Part shown: one piece after another, positions 25,519 through 33,176 of the stretch | How the letters are laid out: each line of letters begins with the position of its first letter | How positions within the stretch are numbered: position 1 is the first letter of the stretch | NCBI GenBank assembly: GCA_944392155.1 | Contig: CALXVR010000007.1 | Coordinates: forward strand, 1-59,119 | Direction of reading: 5' to 3' | DNA from: an uncultured Alphaproteobacteria bacterium | GTDB taxonomy: Bacteria > Pseudomonadota > Alphaproteobacteria > RF32 > CAG-239 | Length of the DNA stretch: 59,119 bases | The notes under the pieces: model-generated | The model's database searches: none | Told to the model about the DNA's origin: nothing | What the model saw: the letters and a program-made list of their open reading frames with translations, nothing else | Translations under genes and position numbers: made by a program

Positions 25519-26031
25519 ATGGGTGGATTATCAGCAGCCGCCGCAGCAGGAGCAGCAGGCTCTGCCGGAGCAGCAGGCTCTGCAGGTGCGGCAAGTAGTA
25601 TTTTGGGAGGAGCTTCAGCGTTGGGAGCATCAAATGTGGCATCTCAAATTGGCGGCGGATTATCTTTAAAATCGCTATTAGGTCCTATTGGTATGGCAAG
25701 TGATATAAAAAGCATTTTTGATTCTAAAAGTTCGGCCAAAAGGCAAGAAAAAAATGCTACAATATTACAATATCTGAATATGCAACGTAAGAAGAATATC
25801 TTGGAGCAACAACTTGCAACGCGTCACGCTCGAATGTCCGGAATGGGAATATCATCTTCAGCTTCGGCAGATGCAGCCAACAATCGGCTTATTGATGAAG
25901 CTTTTGATGATATCGAGAAAGATAACATCGCGTTTCTTTCTCAGCAAGATGAGTATAATAATACGCAAAATCAATATCGAAAAAATCTTCTGGATAAAGG
26001 GTTATCCATAGCCAATAAAGTCTTAAAATAA
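25519..26031 (+). CDS. Internal virion protein, gp14-like
   Basis: A 170-residue protein with an Ala/Gly-rich N-terminus (GGLSAAAAAGAAGSAGAAG), then a basic and Gln-rich helical part (QYLNMQRKKNILEQQLATRH). This pattern, with MSGMGIS near 108, and a place right after the nozzle gene match T7 gp14-type internal virion core proteins that form part of the DNA-ejection channel. AAAGGAG lies upstream of the ATG at 25519. The large partners of gp14 (gp15 and gp16) are not here. Confidence 0.72.
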   Translation: MGGLSAAAAAGAAGSAGAAGSAGAASSILGGASALGASNVASQIGGGLSLKSLLGPIGMASDIKSIFDSKSSAKRQEKNATILQYLNMQRKKNILEQQLATRHARMSGMGISSSASADAANNRLIDEAFDDIEKDNIAFLSQQDEYNNTQNQYRKNLLDKGLSIANKVLK

Positions 26032-26041
26032 GGAGACACAA

Positions 26042-26236
26042 ATGCCTAGAAGAAAGCTCACTTGTCAGGAAAAACGTCGCAAAGCTTATGAAAAAACTTT
26101 ACCGTTAGGCGACCAATTAGATGCAATTTTGAAAGCTTTTGATATGGTCTTGCAAGACGGCGGAGATTTGCCTTATGAGTTGATAGATGTGATTGAGAAA
26201 TGGCAAGCAGTTAAAGAAAAATATCCCAAATCATGA
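26042..26236 (+). CDS. Small last gene of the phage block
   Basis: A 64-residue protein with a basic start (MPRRKLTCQEKRRKAYEK) and an acidic, helical end (DLPYELIDVIEKWQAVKEKY). AAGGAG precedes the ATG, ten bases after the previous stop. It is not recognised. A strong terminator follows at once, so it closes the transcript. Confidence 0.65.
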   Translation: MPRRKLTCQEKRRKAYEKTLPLGDQLDAILKAFDMVLQDGGDLPYELIDVIEKWQAVKEKYPKS

Positions 26237-26239
26237 TAA

Positions 26240-26279
26240 ATCTCCCCCGAAGCGTAACTTCGGGGGAGATATTTTTTTT
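26240..26279 (+). terminator. Strong terminator closing the phage block
   Basis: A perfect 13-base-pair stem, ATCTCCCCCGAAG with its complement, around a five-base loop and followed by ATTTTTTTT. Confidence 0.92.
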
Positions 26280-26346
26280 GTTGTTTATCATATATTAATA
26301 TTTTTTTAGTAAAGGATTTTAAGAACAAATAAGGAAGGTAAAAACA

Positions 26347-27060
26347 TTGCCGGATTTAATCACAGAGGAAATCGTTCATGTTAAAGGTCATCCCAAGCGG
26401 TTGGTCGTATTTTTGCATGGCTATATAGATTCGTCTGAGGTCATAGATAAAACCATAACCCCGCTGATAGATAAGCTTGATGACGTTGCCGTACATGTGC
26501 CGCAATCTCCTTTTATGTGCGAAATACATCCCAATAAAAGGCAATGGTATTCTATGCATCGTTTTGACCCCAATGATGATCGCAAGACTGTCCCGACATT
26601 GAAGGAGTGCGTCGCATTCTATGAAAAAATGGCTCCGGGTTATCGCGAGGCTTTTGAATATGTTAACCCCTATATTGACAATTGTTTGAACGAATATCAA
26701 CTGGAAGATAAGGACTTGTATCTTTGCGGTTTTTCTCAAGGCGCAATGTTGGCAATTTATATTTCATTGATGAGAGAGAACAAAATCGGTGGCTGTATAA
26801 GTTTCAGCGGAATTGTGGCTCCTGCAAAATTTTTATTGAAGCACGCTCAAAGTTCACCGGATATGCTGCTCATACATGGAGATGAAGATAATTTAGTGCG
26901 TTTTGAGGCACTGGATTTTTCCAGAAAAAATTTGCAAAAAATGGGCTGCAATGTAGAGACATACACCATAAAGGGAGGGCGTCATCGTGTCACTGAAGAT
27001 GCATTGGATGTCGCTGCCGCATACTTAAATACAAAATTTATAGAAAAGGCTGCGGAATAA
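26347..27060 (+). CDS. Phospholipase/carboxylesterase family hydrolase
   Basis: A small alpha/beta hydrolase of the carboxylesterase type. FLHGYIDSS supplies the oxyanion hole, CGFSQGAMLAIY (near 128) the nucleophile Ser, LIHGDEDNLV the Asp and KGGRHRV the His, so the triad is complete. It starts with TTG at 26347 with GGAAGG upstream; no usable in-frame ATG is near. Its last 23 bases overlap the end of the convergent binding-protein gene. Cytoplasmic, substrate unknown. Confidence 0.85.
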   Translation: MPDLITEEIVHVKGHPKRLVVFLHGYIDSSEVIDKTITPLIDKLDDVAVHVPQSPFMCEIHPNKRQWYSMHRFDPNDDRKTVPTLKECVAFYEKMAPGYREAFEYVNPYIDNCLNEYQLEDKDLYLCGFSQGAMLAIYISLMRENKIGGCISFSGIVAPAKFLLKHAQSSPDMLLIHGDEDNLVRFEALDFSRKNLQKMGCNVETYTIKGGRHRVTEDALDVAAAYLNTKFIEKAAE

Positions 27061-28063
27061 TTAAGCCGCCGTCCTTTAAGAGCTTATTTTGTTCTCTGTC
27101 TAGATTAAAGCTGGATCCTTTGCCCAAATTTTTTTCATAAATTTCTCCGAAATTTCCTATCTCGGTAAGCTCCTTACGAAGCCATTCGGGATTATATGTT
27201 TTAAATTTATTCCACAAATCAGGATTAACCCCGAGAAGATTTTTTGTTGATGTGTCTTTAACACCGATAAAAATATTAATATTTTCAGAATTAATACCGA
27301 TATCTTCTGCCAATTTTAGTGCATTAAGAATCCATTTGGCGGAAATTCTCCAAGTATTATTTTCTTTTGCGGCAAAAGCATAAACGGGTTTAACACTGAT
27401 AACTTCAGGCAAAACTTGAGTTGTTTTATCTTTAATTCCGGCAGATTTTAAGACATTTGTCAGGAACAAAGCATTTCCGGTAAGAAGATTGCAACGCTTG
27501 AGTAAAAAAGCCTCTTTGGCACGTTGAGAACTTGCAAAAAGCAATGGTTTTAAGTCCAAGTTGTAACGAGCATTATATTCTTCTAAATTGTACTGGTCGT
27601 CAGAGTTGTTGACCACACAAACCTTCTGCCCTTTATAGTCTTCCATAGAGGTTGCTTTGTCGGCGTTTCTTCCTAAAAACATTTGTTTGTCATAGTAGAT
27701 AATGTCAATAGGTGTTGCCTGAGAACGAATTTCATTACTCGCAGAGTAGGGCGCTCCGCCAAGCATAATATCAATCTTATTTGTTACCAGATATTTCGAC
27801 ACCATGTTTGTCGTAACATTAACCATTTCAATCCGTTCTTTGTCTCCAAGCACGGCTAAAGCCAGCACACGGCACAAGTCTGCATCAATTCCTCTCCAAT
27901 CACCGTTTTCATCTTTATAGGCGTAAGTCTGAGCAGAAAGATCTGTACCGCAACGAACCACGCCTCTTGTTTGAATATAACGCAGACCGGCATCTTTTGC
28001 AGCTAAAGCTTCAGAGGCAAGAGTTAAGGCTAAAAAACAATAAAAAACGAATTTAAGTTTCAT
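27038..28063 (-). CDS. Periplasmic amino-acid binding protein, AapJ-like
   Basis: Family 3 solute-binding protein for an amino-acid ABC transporter. Residues 1-22 are a signal peptide ending SEALAA. The mature N-terminus RYIQTRGVVRCGTDLS and WRGIDADLCRVLALAVLGD are typical of the general L-amino-acid binding protein AapJ. No permease or ATPase genes are nearby, so it is an orphan. The ATG at 28063 is preferred; a TTG at 28075 would add four residues. Its end overlaps the convergent esterase gene. Confidence 0.85.
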   Translation of the reverse strand: MKLKFVFYCFLALTLASEALAAKDAGLRYIQTRGVVRCGTDLSAQTYAYKDENGDWRGIDADLCRVLALAVLGDKERIEMVNVTTNMVSKYLVTNKIDIMLGGAPYSASNEIRSQATPIDIIYYDKQMFLGRNADKATSMEDYKGQKVCVVNNSDDQYNLEEYNARYNLDLKPLLFASSQRAKEAFLLKRCNLLTGNALFLTNVLKSAGIKDKTTQVLPEVISVKPVYAFAAKENNTWRISAKWILNALKLAEDIGINSENINIFIGVKDTSTKNLLGVNPDLWNKFKTYNPEWLRKELTEIGNFGEIYEKNLGKGSSFNLDREQNKLLKDGGLIIPQPFL

Positions 28064-28122
28064 TTTATTAACCAAATTATGTTACAATTACTACAAGATG
28101 GAACAATAATAAGAGATTTTTT

Positions 28123-28788
28123 ATGAAAAGTAAGATTTTTTTGCAACTTATCATATTTTGTTTTGCCTGCTTTGTCGGAGTTGCTTCGGCGGCTGAAAAA
28201 ATCAGCCCCAAGGAAGCCGAAGTTTGGGTAAATCAAAAGGGTAAAGAGTTGTTGGAAACCTTTTCTCTGAAAGATATCAGAACCAAATATGCTAAGCTGG
28301 ATGATATGTTTCTAAACGACGTAGATTTGGATTATATCGGCAAATTCGTTGTCGGCAAATACTGGCGTCAGATGAGCAAAGAACAGCAGGAAAGATATAT
28401 TCCGCTGTTCAAGCGCTATTCCTTGAGTTTGTATAAAGGTTTTCCGCTAAACTTCAACTTTGACATAAACTTCAAAGTTACCAATATCAAAACAGAAAAA
28501 AATTATACGGATATCAATACCTTGATAACTTTAGACGGAGAACAGCAAAATCCACAGAATCAAAACAGTTTTTTGGTAAGTTTTCGTGTGCATAAAGTTG
28601 ATGGTAAACTGAAAATCATAGACCTAAAATTAGCGGAAAGCAGCCTGATTCTCTCATATAGAGGACGTTTTTACGAGATGTTGAGAAGCGTGGATGATGA
28701 GATAGAATGGTTCTTGGAAGATTTGGAAATGATAACGGCTTCGGCGGAAGCACAAAACCAAATGATGCTGGAACAAGAAAATTTCTAA
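28123..28788 (+). CDS. MlaC-like phospholipid-binding protein
   Basis: Periplasmic carrier of the MlaC/Ttg2D family, which ferries phospholipid between outer- and inner-membrane Mla complexes. A signal peptide (1-23, ending ASA) is followed by the typical domain with YIGKFVVGKYWRQMSKEQQERYIPLFKRY, then a beta-rich part and KLKIIDLKLAESSLILSYRGRFYEML. 221 residues is normal. The other mla genes are not nearby. It is divergent from the AapJ-like gene, with 59 bases between the starts. Confidence 0.85.
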   Translation: MKSKIFLQLIIFCFACFVGVASAAEKISPKEAEVWVNQKGKELLETFSLKDIRTKYAKLDDMFLNDVDLDYIGKFVVGKYWRQMSKEQQERYIPLFKRYSLSLYKGFPLNFNFDINFKVTNIKTEKNYTDINTLITLDGEQQNPQNQNSFLVSFRVHKVDGKLKIIDLKLAESSLILSYRGRFYEMLRSVDDEIEWFLEDLEMITASAEAQNQMMLEQENF

Positions 28789-28822
28789 AAATCTGTTGAA
28801 TTTATTGTAACAAACTTATATT

Positions 28823-28860
28823 ATCCGCTATAGTTTTGCAAAACTTTAGTGGATTTTTTT
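28823..28860 (+). terminator. Terminator-like hairpin directly before gltX
   Basis: A long imperfect stem, TCCGCTA...TAGTGGA around the perfect core AGTTTTGCAAAACT, followed by eight T. The T-run runs straight into the gltX ATG at 28862. Confidence 0.75.
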
Positions 28861-28861
28861 T

Positions 28862-30178
28862 ATGAGTAATAATATCAAAGTTAGATTTGCGCCGAGCCCG
28901 ACCGGCTATATGCACATCGGCAATACGCGCACAGCATTGTTTAATTGGCTTTTAGCCAAAAAATTAGGTGGTCGTTTTATGCTCCGTATTGATGATACGG
29001 ACAGAGAGCGTTCTAAAAAAGAATATGAAGATTCCTTAAGAGAGTCTTTGGTTTGGCTCGGACTGAACTGGACGGAGGAAGCCCGCCAGTCTGCCAGAAT
29101 GGATCGTTATAACGCCGTTGTGGAACAACTCAAACAACAAGGACGGATTTACGCTTGCTGGGAAACCCCCGAGGAATTGGAGCTGATGCGCAAGCAGCTT
29201 ATGGCTAAAGGACAACCACCGATTTATGCACGCAGATTGAGCGATGAAGAAATCGCCCAACGCGAGAAAGACGGACGCCGCCCGCATTATCGTTTCAAGC
29301 TCGTTTCCGGCGAGATTAAGTGGAATGACCTGATTCGCGGTGAGGTTAAGTATGATGCCTCTAAGTTGAGCGACCCGATTGTCATTCGCGAAGACGGCAC
29401 GTTTTTGTATCATCTGCCTTCGGTTATTGATGACGTTGACTTCGGGATTACGCATATTGTCCGCGGCGAAGACCATGTTACCAATACGGCGGTTCAGATA
29501 GAGATGTTTAACGCTATCGGCGGCAGAGTGCCGGAGTTTGCGCATTTACCTTTGCTCACGGGCAAGGAAGGCAAATTATCCAAACGTCTGGGTTCTTTGG
29601 GTGTTCGCGAGCTGAGAGCCGAAGGTGTTGAGCCTATGGCAATTTGCTCTTTCTTGGCAAAGCTTGGCACCTCTGAAAGCATTGAGCCTTTTTATGCTTT
29701 GGAAGATTTAGCGGCTTCTTTGGATTTTGGTCGCTTGGGTCGTTCTCAGCCAAAGTTTGATGCTGAAGATTTGCGCCGTTTCAATACGGTTTATCTGCAC
29801 GCTCTGCCTTATGAAAATGTCAAGGACAGAGTGGATGTCAGCGAAGAATTTTGGAATGCCGTCCGCGGTAATTTAAGCAAAGTTGATGATGTTCGGATTT
29901 GGGCTGATGTTTGCTTTAAAAATATTAAACCGGTGCTTGAAGATGAGGTTGCAACCAAGGCAGCTGCCGAGCTTTTGCCGCAAGAGCCGTGGAATGACGA
30001 AACCTGGAAAACTTGGACCGATTCCATCAAGCAGCAAACCGGCAAAAAAGGAAAAGATTTGTTCCACCCGTTGCGTCTGGCTTTAACAGGCTTGCCGGAT
30101 GGTCCGGAGCTGAGACATCTCTTGCCGTTCATCGGCAGGGAAAAGGCTCAAAAACGCCTTATGGGAATAAGTGATTAG
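28862..30178 (+). CDS. gltX: Glutamyl-tRNA synthetase
   Basis: Class I synthetase that charges tRNA-Glu, and in organisms with GatCAB often tRNA-Gln. The HIGH motif is in PSPTGYMHIGNTRTAL and the KMSKS equivalent is KLSKRLG near 240. 438 residues is at the short end, as for the second GltX of many alphaproteobacteria. No ordinary Shine-Dalgarno is present; eight T immediately precede the ATG and the nearest purine stretch (AGTGGA) lies in the hairpin stem. cysS follows after ten bases. Confidence 0.93.
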   Translation: MSNNIKVRFAPSPTGYMHIGNTRTALFNWLLAKKLGGRFMLRIDDTDRERSKKEYEDSLRESLVWLGLNWTEEARQSARMDRYNAVVEQLKQQGRIYACWETPEELELMRKQLMAKGQPPIYARRLSDEEIAQREKDGRRPHYRFKLVSGEIKWNDLIRGEVKYDASKLSDPIVIREDGTFLYHLPSVIDDVDFGITHIVRGEDHVTNTAVQIEMFNAIGGRVPEFAHLPLLTGKEGKLSKRLGSLGVRELRAEGVEPMAICSFLAKLGTSESIEPFYALEDLAASLDFGRLGRSQPKFDAEDLRRFNTVYLHALPYENVKDRVDVSEEFWNAVRGNLSKVDDVRIWADVCFKNIKPVLEDEVATKAAAELLPQEPWNDETWKTWTDSIKQQTGKKGKDLFHPLRLALTGLPDGPELRHLLPFIGREKAQKRLMGISD

Positions 30179-30188
30179 GAGACAGAAA

Positions 30189-31574
30189 ATGAAAATCAGC
30201 CTGCATAATACGCTGTTGCGCCGCAAACAAGAGTTTACCCCGATTGATGCAAACAATGTGCGTATGTATGTCTGTGGTCCGACAGTTTATGACCGCGCAC
30301 ATCTGGGCAATGCCAAAACCTCGGTTGTTTTTGATGTGTTGTATCGTTTTCTGTGTCAGGTTTACGGCAAAGAGCACGTAACCTATGTGTCTAATATTAC
30401 GGATGTTGATGACAAGATTCTAAACAAGCACAAAGAAACCGGAAAATCCATCCGTGAGATTACGGAACAGACTTTTCAGTGGTATCTGGACGATATGAAA
30501 AAATTAAATGTTCTGGACCCGAATTATCGCCCGCGTGCAACTGAATATATTCAGGAGATGATAGAGCTGGTTAAGTTGTTGTTGCAAAACGGTCATGCTT
30601 ATGAGGCAGAGGGGCATGTTTTGTTCAGCGTAGATTCTATGCCGAATTATGGTTTTCTTTCCGGCCGCTCCATGAAGGAGATGTTGGCCGGTGCGCGCAT
30701 TGAGGTTGCGGATTATAAGAAAAATCCGGCAGACTTCATTTTATGGAAACCATCTGACCCCGACCAACCCGGATGGGACAGCCCTTGGGGCTATGGTCGC
30801 CCCGGTTGGCACTTGGAATGCTCGGCGATGAGCTCCAAGTTGTTAGGCGATTCTTTTGATATTCACGGCGGCGGTTCGGACCTGATTTTCCCGCACCATG
30901 AGAACGAATGCGCTCAGTCTTGCTGCGCACATCCCGGCTCAAGTTTTGCCAAATATTGGGTACACGCCGGAATGTTGATGGTAGATGGTGTTAAGATGTC
31001 AAAGTCTTTGGGCAACTTCTATAATGTGGACGAGATTATATCCAAATATCCGGCAGAGGCTCTGCGCCTGTTGTTCCTGACCACGCATTATCACCAGCCG
31101 TTTAACTTCACTTTTGAGGGGTTGAATCAGGCAAAAGCAGCATTGGATAAGTTCTATAATGCTCTGCGTCAGAATGCCGATGTTAAGGCAGAAAAAACAG
31201 CTCCGAACGCTAAGTTGATGGAAGCTCTGGCTGATGACATCAACACACCTTTGGCATTGTCTGTTCTGCACGAGATTGTCAATAATCTGAACAAAGCCGA
31301 AACAATGGAAGACAAGGCTAAATATAAGTCTGAACTTTTAGCTTCGGCAGATGTTTTGGGCTTGTTGTACCAAGAACCGGAAGTCTGGTTTAAGGGTGGC
31401 GCCGGTGAAAAAGGCGGTATGAGCGAGGCTGATATTGAGGCAAAAATTGCAGAACGTTTGGCCGCCAAAAAGAACAAAGATTATGCCCTGGCAGACCAGA
31501 TTCGCAATGAGCTGAAAGAAGCCGGCATTATCTTGGAAGATACGCCTTCCGGCACAAGCTGGAAAAGAGCATAA
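30189..31574 (+). CDS. cysS: Cysteinyl-tRNA synthetase
   Basis: Class I synthetase for cysteine. The zinc Cys in MYVCGPTVYD, the HIGH equivalent in RAHLGNAKTS, the GWHLECSAMS zinc and substrate region and KMSKSLGNFY are all present. The C-terminal helical domain ends in a basic DTPSGTSWKR. 461 residues. The ATG at 30189 with AGGAG 9 bases upstream is chosen over an upstream in-frame ATA-derived start at 30171. It is read with gltX. Confidence 0.94.
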   Translation: MKISLHNTLLRRKQEFTPIDANNVRMYVCGPTVYDRAHLGNAKTSVVFDVLYRFLCQVYGKEHVTYVSNITDVDDKILNKHKETGKSIREITEQTFQWYLDDMKKLNVLDPNYRPRATEYIQEMIELVKLLLQNGHAYEAEGHVLFSVDSMPNYGFLSGRSMKEMLAGARIEVADYKKNPADFILWKPSDPDQPGWDSPWGYGRPGWHLECSAMSSKLLGDSFDIHGGGSDLIFPHHENECAQSCCAHPGSSFAKYWVHAGMLMVDGVKMSKSLGNFYNVDEIISKYPAEALRLLFLTTHYHQPFNFTFEGLNQAKAALDKFYNALRQNADVKAEKTAPNAKLMEALADDINTPLALSVLHEIVNNLNKAETMEDKAKYKSELLASADVLGLLYQEPEVWFKGGAGEKGGMSEADIEAKIAERLAAKKNKDYALADQIRNELKEAGIILEDTPSGTSWKRA

Positions 31575-31579
31575 AAAAG

Positions 31580-31602
31580 AAGCACCGCAAGGTGCTTTTT
31601 TT
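31580..31602 (+). terminator. Terminator after cysS
   Basis: AAGCACC pairs with GGTGCTT over a GCAA loop and is followed by a T-run. Confidence 0.88.
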
Positions 31603-31647
31603 ATGTGTTGCAAAATAGAATGAAACCTTTATAATTACATCCGTCAT

Positions 31648-31815
31648 CAGCAATGGTTAGGCTGGTGGCGGAGTGTCGAAACTCCTTACAGAAAATAATT
31701 AACCTCCAGCAATGGGGGATGGTGCGATATAAGCCGTTTTTTGCGGACGAATAAGCACACTGTTTCTGTACAGTTTCGAACTCCTCCGCTCTCCTTTGAG
31801 AGCGGTTTTGTTTTA
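31648..31815 (+). ncRNA. Multi-hairpin RNA element upstream of an HTH gene
   Basis: Four stems occur in a row: GGAGT-gtcgaa-ACTCC (31670-31685), CCTCCA-gcaa-TGGGGG (31703-31718), ACTGT-ttctgt-ACAGT (31759-31774) and CGCTCTC-cttt-GAGAGCG (31787-31804), the last followed by GTTTTGTTTT. GGCGGAG...TCGAAACT (31667-31682) can also pair at long range with AGTTTCGA...CTCCGC (31772-31789), an alternative to stems 1 and 3. CAGCAATGG occurs twice. It could be a small RNA with its own terminator, or a leader that controls the next gene. No known family is assigned. Confidence 0.5.
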
Positions 31816-31840
31816 CGCAAAACAATAGGAGTTGAACAGT

Positions 31841-32206
31841 ATGAATTTTGATTTTAACTTGCAAAATATAAAACAAAAACGCAAGCTACGCCGACAATTG
31901 GGTTTTGTACTTTTTAGGTGTCGGTATCATAAGAATTACAGCTTACAAAGTGTTTCCCGCCGAACTGGGCTTAACCCCATAATCATTGACCGCATAGAGT
32001 TGGGCAAAGGCAATGTACAATGGAGTGATTTTTTGATTCTGATGAATTTCTATGGCAAAGATTTTAGCTTTGAAATGGAAAAAATACACACCCGTTCAGA
32101 GGAGCACCCTTTTCCCCGTCATTCTGAGGGACATTGTCCCGAAGAATTCACGCCCTTCCTCCGTCATTCTGAGGAGCTTTGCTCCGAAGAATCCATAACG
32201 ACATAG
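31841..32206 (+). CDS. XRE-type HTH protein with a repeat-derived tail
   Basis: A 121-residue protein with an HTH in residues 12-70 (GFVLFRCRYHKNYSLQSVSRRTGLNPIIIDRIELGK pattern, written here only as its span 22-57). From about residue 85 the protein is encoded by two copies of a palindromic repeat, giving RHSEGHCPEEF and RHSEELCSEES. Thus the original C-terminus was replaced or extended by repeat insertion. AGGAG lies 9 bases before the ATG at 31841. The structured RNA element lies immediately upstream. Confidence 0.7.
   Translation: MNFDFNLQNIKQKRKLRRQLGFVLFRCRYHKNYSLQSVSRRTGLNPIIIDRIELGKGNVQWSDFLILMNFYGKDFSFEMEKIHTRSEEHPFPRHSEGHCPEEFTPFLRHSEELCSEESITT
32118..32149. repeat. Palindromic repeat, copy 1, inside the HTH gene
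   Basis: CGTCATTCTGAGGGACA and TGTCCCGAAGAATTCA form an inverted repeat (ATTCT with AGAAT, GGGACA with TGTCCC). It is read in frame as part of the HTH protein. The family CGTCATTCTGAG...GAAGAAT is common as a dispersed repeat in bacteria. Confidence 0.75.
32162..32193. repeat. Palindromic repeat, copy 2, inside the HTH gene
   Basis: CGTCATTCTGAGGAGC and GCTCCGAAGAATCCA repeat the pattern of copy 1 with a changed inner stem (GGAGC with GCTCC), so pairing is kept although the bases differ. It is in the same frame as copy 1 and encodes a similar peptide. Confidence 0.75.
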
Positions 32207-32337
32207 GGCACAAAAGATAGATATGCATTTAGGAAGCATCGCGGTTCAGTAAAGATTCGTACCGCCGCCATTGATGCGGTCAAGCTGGCAACAGCTTGCG
32301 CTCAAGTGCGTCCACTTGTCAAGCTGGCAACAGCTTG
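32201..32337. repeat. Dispersed hairpin-containing repeat, copy B
   Basis: Matches 275-401. It has two perfect copies of CAAGCTGGCAACAGCTTG (32281-32298 and 32320-32337), each a seven-pair stem with a GCAA loop, and between them CAAGTG-CGTC-CACTTG (32303-32318). Copy A has CAAGGG-CGTC-CCCTTG at this place: G to T on one side and C to A on the other, a compensatory change. It lies at the 3' end of the UPF0173 gene, with the stop codon just after the last stem. Confidence 0.82.
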
Positions 32338-33024
32338 TCAGGGGAGCATAATTTTGCATTGAATATTGGTTGCGGATTCCAATTTGGTTTTAAAGTCAAG
32401 CGGGTCAACTTTTCCTTCCGTGAAGAGGTCATAGTGGATGGGTACGACGATTTTGGGATTAAGCCAACCGGCGGCGATGACTGCTTCATCAATATTCATG
32501 TTCGCACGCCCGCCGATGGGAATAAAAGCGATGTCGGGTTTATAAATTTCGCCGACAAGCTTAAAATCTTGCTGGAGCGCCGTGTCGCCCAAGGCGTAGA
32601 CTTTGACCTTGCCAAAGTTCATAAAGATACTGGCAGCTTGACCAAAGGACTTTCCGTTAGGTAAAAATCCGCTGTGCATGGCATAACGAAATTGTGCCGT
32701 TCCCCAAGTATATTTCCAGGTGCCGCCGATGGGAAGGCGGATGATTTCCGCACCTTGCTCAGCACAATATTCCGCAAGCTCCATAACAGCGGTAATAGGG
32801 GCTTTGTTGGCTTTGGAAATGGCAACGGCATCCCCCAAATGGTCGGCGTGCCCGTGGGTAAGCAAAATATCCGTAGCTTTAATGGATTCCGGTTTTTGGG
32901 TTGCCATAGGTGCATTGGTCAAAAAGGGGTCAATCACCACGGAAGATTCGTCTTTGTTGAGCACAAAACCGCTGTGCCCGAGAAAGCTGATTCGCAAGTC
33001 CTCATATTGCAAGATGTCAGACAT
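32338..33024 (-). CDS. UPF0173 family metal-dependent hydrolase (MBL fold)
   Basis: Metallo-beta-lactamase-fold hydrolase of the UPF0173 family. The motif LLTHGHADHLGDA carries the metal ligands HxHxDH near residue 57, GHSGFVL and VVIDPFLTNAP are typical of the family start, and later ligands are in ALGDTAL and PIHYD. 228 residues is normal. Role in the cell unknown; relatives have been called hydrolases only by fold. ATG at 33024 follows a purine-rich AGAAGTAA. Dispersed repeat B adjoins its 3' end. Confidence 0.9.
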   Translation of the reverse strand: MSDILQYEDLRISFLGHSGFVLNKDESSVVIDPFLTNAPMATQKPESIKATDILLTHGHADHLGDAVAISKANKAPITAVMELAEYCAEQGAEIIRLPIGGTWKYTWGTAQFRYAMHSGFLPNGKSFGQAASIFMNFGKVKVYALGDTALQQDFKLVGEIYKPDIAFIPIGGRANMNIDEAVIAAGWLNPKIVVPIHYDLFTEGKVDPLDFKTKLESATNIQCKIMLP

Positions 33025-33115
33025 ATTTACTTCTCCGAAAAGATTTAAGATTAAGAAGATGGTACAAGATTTTTTATAGCTTGTATATAAACTTTTTAGG
33101 CAATTTTATTAGTGA

Positions 33116-33144
33116 TTGACAGATGTTGTAACAGGCGGTAGAAA
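33116..33144 (+). promoter_or_regulatory. Promoter for the 114-residue protein
   Basis: TTGACA, 17 bases, TAGAAA, ending 33 bases before the start codon of the next gene. Confidence 0.65.
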
Positions 33145-33176
33145 AAACAAAAGTCAAATGTAAAAGAGAGGAAATT

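Larger units (their letters stand above)
14415..26279. mobile_element. Phage-derived block of a short-tailed (podovirus-like) particle
   Basis: A repressor with a small partner reads left. Eighteen densely packed genes read right: terminase, lysis, portal, scaffold, capsid, adaptor, nozzle, an internal virion protein and several small genes. A strong terminator closes the block at 26240-26279. Integrase, excisionase, replication, recombination and tail-fibre genes are absent, and no att repeats are seen at the ends. Base and codon use do not stand out from the flanks. It could be a decayed prophage, or a domesticated particle cluster comparable in size and content to gene transfer agent clusters. 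Confidence 0.8.

Noticed and set aside
25530..25600. Possible microsatellite of GCAGGA/GCAGCAGG units
   Set aside because: It encodes the Ala/Gly-rich start of the gp14-like protein; low-complexity coding, no exact tandem array.
14415..26279. Complete, inducible prophage
   Set aside because: No integrase, excisionase, replication or fibre gene and no att repeats; an intact temperate phage would need these.
31610..31840. CRISPR array or retron
   Set aside because: Hairpins differ in sequence, no regular spacers exist and no reverse transcriptase or Cas gene is present.
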